Source: Micromonospora qiuiae
GTDB taxonomy: Bacteria; Actinomycetota; Actinomycetes; Mycobacteriales; Micromonosporaceae
DNA length: 64,000 bases
Assembly (NCBI RefSeq): GCF_016863555.1
Contig: NZ_BOPC01000048.1
Span: 1 to 64,000, forward strand
Reading direction: 5' to 3'
Shown: in pieces, positions 53,567 through 61,566 of the stretch
Numbering within the stretch: position 1 is the stretch's first letter
Layout: every line of letters begins with the position of its first letter
The notes under the pieces: generated by a model
What the model was told of the DNA's origin: nothing
Databases searched by the model: none
What the model saw: the letters and a program-made list of their open reading frames with translations, nothing else
Program-made: the position numbers and the translations under genes

Positions 53567-53833
53567 ATGGTCACGGTGCTGCTGTCGGCGGGCTGGGCCC
53601 ACCGCGGGCAGAAGACGTTCGCGTGCCACGAAGGCACCGTCCGCGACGTCATCCGGGAGTTCGTCGAGTCCTACCCGCACTACCGGCGCCGGCTGCTCGA
53701 CGACGACGGTGAGCCGCTGACCTACTACAACGTCTACCTCGACGGCGACCTCGTCAAGGCCACCGACCGATCCAGGGTTGCCGCCCCCGCCGACAGCACG
53801 GTGGCCATCGTTCCGCCTCTGGCCGGGGGGTGA
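53567..53833 (+). CDS. MoaD/ThiS-like sulfur carrier protein (88 aa)
   Basis: A small ubiquitin-like protein ending in V-A-I-V-P-P-L-A-G-G, the classic C terminus of MoaD/ThiS proteins, which carry sulfur as a C-terminal thiocarboxylate. It is encoded between the FGE-like protein and the TDP-hexose 2,3-dehydratase, 3 bases after the first. GGGAGG lies 5 bases before the ATG. In other thiosugar pathways (BE-7585A) such carriers donate sulfur to the sugar, so this is a candidate donor for the 4-thio sugar. No adenylating partner (MoeB/ThiF type) is seen in the window. A molybdopterin role is unlikely: no other Mo-cofactor gene is seen. Confidence 0.83.
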   Translation: MVTVLLSAGWAHRGQKTFACHEGTVRDVIREFVESYPHYRRRLLDDDGEPLTYYNVYLDGDLVKATDRSRVAAPADSTVAIVPPLAGG

Positions 53834-53886
53834 CCCTTCGGCCGGTCGGGTCGCCGTCACCCACCAGGTCAACCTTTGGAGTAGTC

Positions 53887-55311
53887 ATGGTCCTGCCGCA
53901 CACAGAAGCCCGACCTCGTCCGGGGCACACCGACCGGGACCACCTCGTCGCCCGGCTGGCCCGATCGGCACGACACCGCCCGCGTCCGGTCGCCGACCTG
54001 GAGGCCTGGCTGGACGCGCGGGCGCGGGCCAACCCCTTCGAGATCACCGAGGTGCCGTTCGCCGAGCTGACCGGGTGGTCGTTCGCGCCGCACAGCGGTG
54101 ATCTGGTGCATGACAGCGGCCGGTTCTTCAGTGTCGAGGGCCTGCACGTACGCACCGACGGTGGGCCGGTCGACGAATGGTGGCAGCCGATCATCCACCA
54201 GCCGGACCGGGCCATCCTCGGCATCCTGGCCCGTGAGATCGACGGCGTGCTGCACTTCCTTCTTCAAGCCAAGATGGAGCCGGGCAACATCAACGGCATC
54301 CAGTTCTCCCCCACCGTGCAGTCCACCCCCAGCAACTACTTGCGGACACACCGAGGAGCACGATCCCGATACGTGGAGTACTTCCTGGAACCCGGGCGTG
54401 GACGAGTGCTGGTGGACGTGCTCCAGTCGGAGCAGGGCTCGTGGTTCCGCGGCAAGCGCAACCGCAACATCCTCGTCGAGGTGACCGACGACATCGAACC
54501 GCACCCGGACTACGTGTGGCTCACCCTCGGCCAGATCCACGACCTGCTGCACCGACCCAACCTGGTCAACATGGACGCCCGTACCGTGCTGTCCTGCCTG
54601 CCCGGCCACGCGGTCGCGGCCGACCCCGCCGATTCGGGCATCGCCGCCGCCGTAGCGCGCTCCTCGCTGGCTGACGACGACGCGGCGTGGCAGCCGTTGC
54701 TCCAGGTCCGCAACTGGTTGACCGCCAACAAGGCCGGCCGGACCCTGGTGGCTCACCAGGTGCCACTGCGGCAGGTACGCGACTGGCACCGCGGCGATGT
54801 CGACATCCGGCACCGCTCCGGCCGGTTCTTCCGGATCGTCGGGCGTGCCGTGCGGGCCAGTAACCGGGAGGTGACCCAGTGGCGGCAGCCACTCCTGGCC
54901 CCCTGCGGCACCGGTCTGGTCGCCTTCGTCGTCCGGCGTCTCGGCGGCGTCCTGCACGTGCTCGCCCACGCCGACCTACGACCCGGCTACCGGGACATCG
55001 TGGAGCTGGGCCCGACTGTGCAGTGCACTCCAAACAACTTCACCGGCGCAAACCGCCCTGCCTACCTGGACCTCGTCTGCTCCGACCAGGTCCAGGTGCA
55101 CTACGACGTCCTCCAGTCCGAGGAGGGTGGACGGTTCCACCACGCGGTGACGCGGCACCTGGTGGTGGAGGTGGGCCCGGAGTTCCCGGCCACGACCCCA
55201 CCGGACTTCACCTGGGTGACCCTGCGCCAGCTCACCGCCATGACCGCGTTCAGCTACCAGGTCAACATCGAGGCGCGTAGCCTGCTGCTCTGCCTGCGGG
55301 CGCTGGCATGA
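53887..55311 (+). CDS. calS14: NDP-hexose 2,3-dehydratase, CalS14-like (EryBVI family)
   Basis: The protein (474 residues) shows the tandem repeat of this family: two related halves (about 20-230 and 270-470), each with F-x-x-x-x-G-x-x-V/A-R ... W-x-Q-P-x and Q-F/C-x-P-T-V-Q. The enzyme starts 2-deoxygenation of NDP-4-keto-6-deoxyhexoses, which the thiosugar of calicheamicin requires. ATG 53887 is chosen for GGAG 7 bases upstream; a GTG at 53830 overlapping the previous stop would add 19 residues. The aldo/keto reductase at 40522-41514 probably acts next. Confidence 0.9.
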   Translation: MVLPHTEARPRPGHTDRDHLVARLARSARHRPRPVADLEAWLDARARANPFEITEVPFAELTGWSFAPHSGDLVHDSGRFFSVEGLHVRTDGGPVDEWWQPIIHQPDRAILGILAREIDGVLHFLLQAKMEPGNINGIQFSPTVQSTPSNYLRTHRGARSRYVEYFLEPGRGRVLVDVLQSEQGSWFRGKRNRNILVEVTDDIEPHPDYVWLTLGQIHDLLHRPNLVNMDARTVLSCLPGHAVAADPADSGIAAAVARSSLADDDAAWQPLLQVRNWLTANKAGRTLVAHQVPLRQVRDWHRGDVDIRHRSGRFFRIVGRAVRASNREVTQWRQPLLAPCGTGLVAFVVRRLGGVLHVLAHADLRPGYRDIVELGPTVQCTPNNFTGANRPAYLDLVCSDQVQVHYDVLQSEEGGRFHHAVTRHLVVEVGPEFPATTPPDFTWVTLRQLTAMTAFSYQVNIEARSLLLCLRALA

Positions 55312-56582
55312 GTGGGTACCAGAATCCGCCGACCGGCGACCACCCCGGCGCGTCGGGGTCGTCCGGGCCGACCGATCCGGGCATCGACGCGTTTCCGCTG
55401 CCTCGGCGCTGCCCCTTCAGCCCACCTGCCGAGTACGCGCGACTACGCGCCGAGCACCCGGTCGTCCGACTGCCGATGCTCGGCGGTGACACGGCCTGGG
55501 TGGTCTCCCGGCACGCTGACGTCCGGCACGTGCTCAGCAATCCCCGGATGAGCGCGGACCGACGTCGACCCGGCTTCCCGAAGTTCGCGCCGACCACGGA
55601 AAGCCAGCGGCAGGCGTCGTTCGCGAACTTCCGTCCACCGATGAACTGGCTGGACCCGCCGGAGCATGCCATCGTCCGGCGACAGATCATCGACGAGTTC
55701 TCCGTGCGCCGGGTCCGGCAGTTACGGGCGATGGTCGAACGGGTGGTCGACACCCATCTCGACGCGTTGGCCGCCGCCGCACCCGGTGCCGACCTGGTGT
55801 CGGCGTTCGCCTACCCGGTGCCATCACAGGTGATCTGTGAGGTGCTCGGCGTGCCCTACGGCGAGCACGAGTTCTTCGAACAACGTTCGACGCTGATGTT
55901 CCGCCGGAGCGCGCCGGCCGACGAACGCGCCCGCTGCGCCCGGGAGATCCGCGACCTTCTCGACGTGGTGGTTACAGACAAGGAGCGCCGTCCCGGCGAC
56001 GACCTGCTCAGCCGGCTGCTGTACCGGCAGCGCGGTGCCGGTGGTGTGGACCACGAGGCCGTGGTCAGCATGGCTTTCGTGCTGCTGGTCGCCGGGCACG
56101 TCACCACCTCCAACATGATCGCGTTGAGCGTGCTGGCCCTGCTCACTCATCCGGCCCGGCTGGCCCGGCTACGCGCCGAGCCGGAGCGGTTCCCGGCCGC
56201 CGTGGAGGAACTGCTGCGGTATTTCACCGTGGTCGAGGCGGCGACGGCCCGCACCGCCACCGCCGATGTCACGATCGGCGGGGTGACCATCAGGGCCGGC
56301 GAGGGGGTGGTGGCGCTGGGGCAAGCAGCGAACCGTGATCCGGCGGTGTTCGAAGACGCCGACGAGTTCGACCCGGACCGGGACGCCCGTGCACACCTCG
56401 CCTTCGGCTACGGCCGGCACGTCTGCCCAGGTCAGCATCTCGCTCGGTTGGAACTGGAGGTCGCACTCAGCCGCCTGTTCCGGCGGCTGCCCGGCCTAAG
56501 GCTGACGGCGGAGGTCTCAGACCTGCCCCTCAAGGAGGACAGCAACATCTTCGGGTTGTACGCCCTACCGGTCGCCTGGTGA
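55308..56582 (+). CDS. calE10: Cytochrome P450, CalE10-like sugar N-oxidase
   Basis: P450 of 424 residues: heme ligand C373 in F-G-Y-G-R-H-V-C-P-G, E-x-x-L-R region E301-L-L-R304 and I-helix V-A-G-H-V-T-T-S (261-268). CalE10 is known to oxidise the 4-amino group of TDP-4-amino-4,6-dideoxyglucose to a hydroxylamine. The ATG overlaps the dehydratase stop by 4 bases. It shares the operon with the aminotransferase that makes its substrate. Position and size support the assignment, but P450 substrates cannot be read from sequence. Confidence 0.82.
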   Translation: MSGYQNPPTGDHPGASGSSGPTDPGIDAFPLPRRCPFSPPAEYARLRAEHPVVRLPMLGGDTAWVVSRHADVRHVLSNPRMSADRRRPGFPKFAPTTESQRQASFANFRPPMNWLDPPEHAIVRRQIIDEFSVRRVRQLRAMVERVVDTHLDALAAAAPGADLVSAFAYPVPSQVICEVLGVPYGEHEFFEQRSTLMFRRSAPADERARCAREIRDLLDVVVTDKERRPGDDLLSRLLYRQRGAGGVDHEAVVSMAFVLLVAGHVTTSNMIALSVLALLTHPARLARLRAEPERFPAAVEELLRYFTVVEAATARTATADVTIGGVTIRAGEGVVALGQAANRDPAVFEDADEFDPDRDARAHLAFGYGRHVCPGQHLARLELEVALSRLFRRLPGLRLTAEVSDLPLKEDSNIFGLYALPVAW

Positions 56583-56689
56583 TCCGAGCGGGTATCGGGC
56601 GACCCCGGCGGCTTCGAGCTGGCCAGTCCGTGTCCGGGCCCCGTTCCGCAGCGGCCCGCAGCGTACTCACGGCATCGGGAAGTGCCCGG

Positions 56690-57262
56690 TCAGGGCCGTC
56701 CGGTGACCAACTTCTCCCACACGCCGCCGATCCGATCGGCCGTCGCCGTGGCCGCCGCCATCTGCTCGGGTCCGGCGGCGGCGATCCAGTCGACCGCCCG
56801 TCCCTCGGGCAGTTCGCCGGCCAGGTAGTCCCTCAAGGCCAGCAGACCCATCTCCCAGCCCGCGCCCAGCCCCCAGACGCCGGGACCGGCGTTCGGCACG
56901 ATGTCCGCCGGCACCGGAGCGTGCTCCAGCTCCAGCACGGTGGACTCGCCGTCCGGGGTGAGCCGTAGCTGCACCTCGCTGCTGCCACCGCCCGACTCCC
57001 AGGTCAGGCCGATCAGGCGGGGGCGCTCGCACCGGCGGATCTCGCCGCCGGCGTTGCCCTCCAACTGGAAACGCCCACCGGCCCGGAGGTCACCGGCGAT
57101 GGGCAGGAACCAGCGCACCAGGCGCTGCGGGTCGGTGATGGCGTCCCACACCTCCTCAGGGGAGGCGTCGTAGCTGCGCCGGAGCACCAGGATGCTCATG
57201 CCGTTCGGGTGTTCCCGCAACTCGCGGTCGGTGTCCTGGAGCCCGTCGAAGATCCTGCTCAT
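56690..57262 (-). CDS. Third START/AHSA1-domain protein, CalU16/CalU19-like
   Basis: SRPBCC protein, 190 residues, with D-A-S-P-E-E-V-W-D-A-I-T-D-P (32-45) and R-W-F-L-P (49-54). It is more like the protein at 29391-29960 than CalC: both have G-N-A-x-G-E/D-I-x-R-C near 70 and G-W-E-M-G/A-L near 135. It probably belongs to the same self-sacrifice resistance set. It is convergent with the CalE10 gene. Confidence 0.83.
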   Translation of the reverse strand: MSRIFDGLQDTDRELREHPNGMSILVLRRSYDASPEEVWDAITDPQRLVRWFLPIAGDLRAGGRFQLEGNAGGEIRRCERPRLIGLTWESGGGSSEVQLRLTPDGESTVLELEHAPVPADIVPNAGPGVWGLGAGWEMGLLALRDYLAGELPEGRAVDWIAAAGPEQMAAATATADRIGGVWEKLVTGRP

Positions 57263-57438
57263 TGCCCTCGTGGCCTTCCTGCGGGTGCATCCTCACACCG
57301 GATTCGATCCGGCGACACCCGAGGACCTTAGCAGCCAGAACTCACGCAATGTCCCATCTGTACCGGGGCGACGTCACGAGTCGTGCCGGCCCGCCTGGGC
57401 ACAGCAGAACGCGGCGGCGGATGCCCGGCGGCGGAACG

Positions 57439-57996
57439 TCAGGCGACGTCACGCGTCCGGCGGCGCAGGAGCAGCACCACCACGACGAGCAGCACGAGGC
57501 CGTCCAGCGCGAGCAGGGCGGCACCCATCGGGTCCACCCCGTGGGTGTGGGCCGCGTCGTCGGTCGTGTCCGCCGGCGCGGCGGGCGCCGCAGCGTCTGA
57601 AGAGCCGACGGTGAAGCGGGCGATACCCGAGACGGTACCCCCGTTGGCGGTCACCACGTGGTAGGCCACCGCGAGTTGACCGGGCCGGGTCACGGCGATG
57701 TGCTGCCGCAGACCGTCGTCGGCGTCGAGCACGACCGACCCGACGTTCAACCGGATCCCATCGGCGTCGTAGACCACGATGTGCGAGCGACCGGGGTCGG
57801 GCTCACCGGCGACCCGGATGCGTACCGTGGTCGGCTGGTCCGGCAGGACCGCTCCATCGGCCGGTTCCATCGCGAGCACCTCGACCGCCCGCCCCGCTTC
57901 CGCGTCGGTGCCGGCCCGGCCGACCAGCATCAGCACGGCCACCAGCGCCGCCAGGCAGATGGCGGCGCCGGCGTAGATGCGACCGGTGGTGGACAT
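57439..57996 (-). CDS. CopC-like membrane-anchored protein (185 aa)
   Basis: N-terminal hydrophobic anchor or signal (about 8-27), then a CopC-type beta domain (about 40-135: A-D-G-A-V-L-P-D-Q-P, A-Y-H-V-V-T-A-N-G-G-T-V-S-G-I-A-R-F-T-V), and a C-terminal membrane segment (about 160-178) before R-R-R-T-R. In CopC the copper-binding His sits in S-A-D-G-H-P-V-S-G; here that position is Gly, so ordinary copper binding is doubtful. It follows the His-rich membrane protein gene by 10 bases. Confidence 0.75.
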   Translation of the reverse strand: MSTTGRIYAGAAICLAALVAVLMLVGRAGTDAEAGRAVEVLAMEPADGAVLPDQPTTVRIRVAGEPDPGRSHIVVYDADGIRLNVGSVVLDADDGLRQHIAVTRPGQLAVAYHVVTANGGTVSGIARFTVGSSDAAAPAAPADTTDDAAHTHGVDPMGAALLALDGLVLLVVVVLLLRRRTRDVA

Positions 57997-58006
57997 CCCA
58001 ACCCGA

Positions 58007-58597
58007 TCAGCGCCCGGCGACTGCGGCCGGCTGACGCGGGTTGACCAGGCGACCGGCGCACGAGCAGCGCATGGCCGCCCTCTCGGTCGCGTTGGGACGC
58101 AGGTGCAGGTACATCGCGAGCAGCATCGGGATGAAGACGACCGAGTTGTAGAACAGGTGCAGTTCCACCCGGGGCACCACCAGTTGCAGGATGCTGACCG
58201 GCCCTTCCTCGCCGGCGATCCGGAAACTGCTGTTCGCCTGGATCAGCAACAGCGCGTGCTCGATGTGGTGCCAGAACTGCAGGGCGAGGGCCACCGTCCA
58301 CCACGCCTTCGCGCGGCCGGTGAAGCCCGGCCGCAGCAGAAAGAGCCCGACCAACATCAGGATGGCGTACCCGTAGTGCATCCACTCGGAGCTGACCAGC
58401 CAGGGGAACGGCATCCCCAGCACGCCGCGTGCCTCCGGCCGCGCCCAACCGAGCACCCAGATCTGGTAGGCCTGCACGAGGTGTTCCGCCCAGTGCGCCA
58501 CCACCACCACCATATAGATCGCAAGCGCGATCCGGTGGTATCGGTCGTTCAGGGGTGAGATCAGGCCGGACGATCTGGTTCCCGCGGCAGGTGTCAT
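58007..58597 (-). CDS. Histidine-rich membrane protein (196 aa)
   Basis: Integral membrane protein with four or five hydrophobic segments. Histidines cluster in or near them: H-W-A-E-H-L near residue 35, E-W-M-H-Y near 71 and F-W-H-H-I-E-H-A near 108. This pattern suggests metal or heme binding. ATG 58597 is chosen for GAGGACT upstream. It is followed by the CopC-like gene, so the pair may form a membrane metal or redox unit. I do not recognise a named family. Confidence 0.7.
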   Translation of the reverse strand: MTPAAGTRSSGLISPLNDRYHRIALAIYMVVVVAHWAEHLVQAYQIWVLGWARPEARGVLGMPFPWLVSSEWMHYGYAILMLVGLFLLRPGFTGRAKAWWTVALALQFWHHIEHALLLIQANSSFRIAGEEGPVSILQLVVPRVELHLFYNSVVFIPMLLAMYLHLRPNATERAAMRCSCAGRLVNPRQPAAVAGR

Positions 58598-58721
58598 GAG
58601 TCCTCTACTCCACACTGGAAGCCCTGTACAACCACCTTAGGGGCCTTGTCGTCGGCGCGTGTCTCTGAGCTTGCCGTCTATGTCCAGGACAGTTTCAAGG
58701 GCTGGTCCGCCCGGCGCGGCA

Positions 58722-58739
58722 GCTATATACATTGAAAGC
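58722..58739 (-). promoter_or_regulatory. RCTT-N9-ATAGY element between the membrane protein gene and calG4
   Basis: Minus-strand GCTTTCAATGTATATAGC fits the consensus exactly. It is 28 bases upstream of the calG4 ATG at 58767 and about 125 bases from the divergent start at 58597. Confidence 0.5.
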
Positions 58740-58766
58740 TCATCGTCGGATCGCGGGAGTGAGCAG

Positions 58767-59975
58767 ATGCACCAGCGGCACATTCTCTTCGCCAACGTCC
58801 AGGGACACGGACACATCTACCCCTCGCTCGGCCTGGTGAGCGAGTTGGTTCGGCGTGGCCACCGGATCAGCTACGTCACCACCCCGCTCTTCGCCGACGT
58901 CGTGACCGCGGCCGGCGCCACCGTGGTGCCGTACAAGTCCGAGTTCGACACTTTCCACGTACCCGACGCCGTCACCAAGGCGGACGCGGAAACCCAGTTG
59001 CACCTGGTGTACGTCCGGGAGAACGAGGCGATCCTGCGCGCCGCCGAAGACGGGCTCGGCGACGACATCCCAGATCTCGTGGTCTACGACGTCTTCCCGT
59101 TCATCGCCGGCCGATTGCTGGCGACCCGGTGGCGTCGTCCGGCCGTCCGCCTCAGCGCCGGTTTCACCGCCAACGAGCACTACTCCTTCTTCGAGGAACT
59201 GTGGAAGAGCCACGGTCAGCGCCACCCCGCGGACGTGCCGGAGGTCAACCGCGTGATCGTCGATCTGCTCGCCCGCTACGGGGTGCACACCCCGGTCCGA
59301 CAATTCTGGAACGAGATCGAGGACCTCAACATCACGTTCCTGCCGAGGTCCTTCCAGCCCTTCTCGGAAACCTTCGACGACGACCGTTTCGCCTTCGTCG
59401 GGCCGACGCTGACCGATCGGCCGGTACGCACCGGCTGGCAGCCCCCCACTCCGGACACTCCGGTGATCCTGGTGTCACTCGGCAACCAGTTCAACGAACA
59501 TCCCGAGTTCTTCCGGACCTGCGCCGAGGCGTTCGCCGGCACCCGGTGGCAGACGGTGCTGGCGATCGGCACCTTCCTCGACCCCACCGTTCTGGAGCCA
59601 TTGCCGCCGAACGCGGAGGCCCATCCGTGGATCCCGTTCCACGAGGTCCTGCCGCACGCGGACGCCTGCGTCACCCACGGTACGACCGGTGCCGTGCTGG
59701 AATCCCTGGCAGCCGGCGTACCGCTGGTCCTGGTGCCGCACTTCGCGACCGAGGCCGCACCGTCGGCGCGCCGCGTCGTCGAGCTGGGGCTCGGCTACGA
59801 ACTGACGCCGGAGCAGGTCGAGCCGGCGACCATCCGGGCTACCGTGCAACGGTTCCACGACGACACGGCGCTGCGCGAGCGGGTCGATCGGATGCGACAC
59901 GAGATCCTGACGGCCGGTGGCCCGCCGGCGGCAGCCGACCGGATCGAGACGTACCTGGACCAGTCCCGGGGATGA
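58767..59975 (+). CDS. calG4: Glycosyltransferase GT1/MGT family, CalG4-like aminopentosyltransferase
   Basis: GT-B enzyme, 402 residues, nearly identical in its first 60 residues to my memory of CalG4 (A-N-V-Q-G-H-G-H, V-Y-P/I-Y-P-S-L-G-L-V). The nucleotide site C-V-T-H-G-T-T-G-A near 307 departs from the usual H-G-G-x-G-T, as in CalG4. CalG4 transfers the aminopentose. ATG 58767 follows GGGAG by 8 bases. It seems to mark the right edge of the cluster, since the genes after it look unrelated. Confidence 0.88.
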   Translation: MHQRHILFANVQGHGHIYPSLGLVSELVRRGHRISYVTTPLFADVVTAAGATVVPYKSEFDTFHVPDAVTKADAETQLHLVYVRENEAILRAAEDGLGDDIPDLVVYDVFPFIAGRLLATRWRRPAVRLSAGFTANEHYSFFEELWKSHGQRHPADVPEVNRVIVDLLARYGVHTPVRQFWNEIEDLNITFLPRSFQPFSETFDDDRFAFVGPTLTDRPVRTGWQPPTPDTPVILVSLGNQFNEHPEFFRTCAEAFAGTRWQTVLAIGTFLDPTVLEPLPPNAEAHPWIPFHEVLPHADACVTHGTTGAVLESLAAGVPLVLVPHFATEAAPSARRVVELGLGYELTPEQVEPATIRATVQRFHDDTALRERVDRMRHEILTAGGPPAAADRIETYLDQSRG

Positions 59976-60006
59976 TCAGGCCCACCGCCCCGCGCGATAC
60001 CGACCG

Positions 60007-60411
60007 TCAGCGGCGGGCGCGGTGGGTCACCGTGCGTTTCACCGTGCCGTCAGGGTTGAAGGTCGTCCACTCACCGACCTTCTTGTCGCTGTCGTAGTCA
60101 CCCCGGTCGATCATGTCACCGGCGGCGTTCCACCTCGTCCAGGTGCCGTGCTTGCTTCCGTGGTCGAATCCACCCCGCTGCATGATTCCGCCGGACGAGC
60201 GATACCACACCCACTCGCCGTGCACGGTCCCGTTGTCGAAGCCACCCTCCGCGCGCAACCTGCCGTCGGCGAAGAAGTGCCGCCAGGTGCCCTGCCGCTC
60301 GCCCTCGACATACTCGCCAACCATCACACCGCCGTGCGGGTCCGGGTCGGTCCAGAGGCCGATCTTGCGGCCCTGCGCGTCCTTCTCGTCCGGGGTCGGT
60401 GGGGTACTCAC
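60007..60411 (-). CDS. MORN-repeat protein (134 aa)
   Basis: Five or six MORN-2-type repeats of about 20 residues: G-x-W-x-x-x-x-x-x-G-x-x-x-x-x-G-x-F/Y-x-x-G (for example near 45-65, 65-87, 90-108, 110-130). No signal peptide is seen. The GTG start at 60411 follows the ArsR-type gene after 10 bases, so they may share an operon. Repeats of this kind occur in many bacterial proteins with diverse roles; no specific function can be given. Confidence 0.75.
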   Translation of the reverse strand: MSTPPTPDEKDAQGRKIGLWTDPDPHGGVMVGEYVEGERQGTWRHFFADGRLRAEGGFDNGTVHGEWVWYRSSGGIMQRGGFDHGSKHGTWTRWNAAGDMIDRGDYDSDKKVGEWTTFNPDGTVKRTVTHRARR

Positions 60412-60421
60412 GTGCGTTCTC

Positions 60422-60694
60422 CTATTCGCTCAATGGCCACCGCTCGATGATCGAGCGCAGTGGTGCGGTGTCGAGATGATGGATCTTGGTGCGGCCGACC
60501 CGTTCGGACCAGACCAGGCCAGCCTGTTCCAGTACGGCCAGGTGCTGGGAGATCGCCTGTCGGGTCGAGGTGGTGCCATGCTCGGCGAACAAGCGGTTAT
60601 GGATCTCGAACAGGCTCAGCCCGTCGGCGCGGGCGAGCTCGTCCATGATCCGCCGCCGCGTCATGTCGGCCAGCGCTCGGTAGAGCACCTGCAC
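60422..60694 (-). CDS. ArsR-family HTH regulator (90 aa)
   Basis: Small winged-helix repressor: A-L-A-D-M-T-R-R-R-I-M-D-E-L at 7-20 and S-T-R-Q-A-I-S-Q-H-L-A-V-L-E-Q-A near 43-58. No metal-binding cysteines are seen. The GTG start at 60694 lies just before the inverted repeat at 60704-60727, a probable autoregulatory operator. The MORN protein gene follows. Confidence 0.85.
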   Translation of the reverse strand: MQVLYRALADMTRRRIMDELARADGLSLFEIHNRLFAEHGTTSTRQAISQHLAVLEQAGLVWSERVGRTKIHHLDTAPLRSIIERWPLSE

Positions 60695-61067
60695 CCGTCA
60701 ACCATAGGTAATCCGACACTTGCCTATCAAGGCTTCGTCTTCTCGCATCCTGCGCCATCGCGGGCGCGCTCTGTCGATTGCGTCCACGGTGCCGGGTCCT
60801 CGTCACCTCGCCATCAGCCTGGTGGTCGGCATCCGGGCAGACGCCGGGCTGACAGGCCAGCGCACAGTCCCGGCCCGCTCGCACCGCCAACAGCCGATTT
60901 CCGCGTCCAGCATCAGCTTGACCTTCAACCTGTGCCGCCTGGCCCGGCCTCAAAATCTCCGTCAGGCCAGCAGGCGAACCAGCATGGCGGCCAGCTCGCA
61001 CCCGTTCCCGTGCGGATGCGCCAAGAAGCCAACGCTGCGGCGATCCGACCCCGTGTACGCTGCCGCG
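60695..61067. other. Gene-free stretch between ArsR and VOC genes
   Basis: Nothing coding is seen apart from an open plus-strand frame with biased, family-less composition (60720-61067, in frame with the VOC gene but extending it implausibly). The ArsR operator is at the left end. Confidence 0.5.
60704..60727. promoter_or_regulatory. Probable ArsR operator
   Basis: ATAGGTAA and TTGCCTAT, 8 bases each with one mismatch, are separated by TCCGACAC. The dyad lies 10 bases upstream of the ArsR-type gene start (60694) and is AT-rich in a GC-rich background. Confidence 0.6.
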
Positions 61068-61460
61068 ATGCAGATCGACTTGGTCGCCCTGATCGTTGAC
61101 GAGTACGACCCTGCGATCACGTTCTTCACCGACGTACTCGACTTTGACCTCGTCGAGAACTCCCCATCGCTGACCAACGACGGGCGACCCAAGCGGTGGG
61201 TCGTCGTCCGGCCGCCGGGTGCCCAGACCGGGATTCTGCTCGCCCGCGCAGACGGAGAACACCAACGCGCTGCCGTCGGTAACCAGGCAGCCGGCCGAGT
61301 CGGATTCTTCCTCCGCGTCGACGACTTCGACGCCGCATACCTGCGCATGGGGCAGGCTGGTGTCACCTTCGTCCGGGAACCACGCACCGAATCCTATGGC
61401 CGAGTCGCGGTCTTTCTCGACATCGCCGGCAACCGGTGGGACCTCCTCGGCGCCACCTGA
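61068..61460 (+). CDS. VOC/glyoxalase-fold protein (130 aa)
   Basis: A single vicinal-oxygen-chelate domain: L-V-A-L-I-V-D-E-Y-D-P-A near 5-16, V-V-V-R-P-P-G near 44 and F-L-D-I-A-G-N-R-W-D-L at 115-125. VOC proteins include glyoxalases, bleomycin-type resistance proteins and small metabolic enzymes; no specific substrate can be read. ATG 61068 has TACGCT, a possible -10 box, only 8 bases upstream, so the message may be leaderless. Confidence 0.82.
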   Translation: MQIDLVALIVDEYDPAITFFTDVLDFDLVENSPSLTNDGRPKRWVVVRPPGAQTGILLARADGEHQRAAVGNQAAGRVGFFLRVDDFDAAYLRMGQAGVTFVREPRTESYGRVAVFLDIAGNRWDLLGAT

Positions 61461-61566
61461 CGTCGCCGCACATGCATTCCAATGCGGGTAGTCGGACCCG
61501 ATAGTAGGCCTGCTTCGGCTCGGCGTGCCGGCCTACGGTTACGTGCTGGGGACGGAGGGACGATAG
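61461..61566. other. Gene-free stretch before the L36 remnant
   Basis: No gene is seen. GGAGGG at 61555-61560 looks like the former ribosome site of the L36 gene. Confidence 0.4.

Noticed and set aside
59976..60030. Possible terminator hairpin after calG4
   Set aside because: Only an imperfect match of CCCACCGC with GCGGTGGG, overlapping the MORN protein stop; not distinct enough to call.
60720..61067. N-terminal extension of the VOC protein
   Set aside because: Biased composition and no similarity; the ATG at 61068 begins the VOC domain directly.
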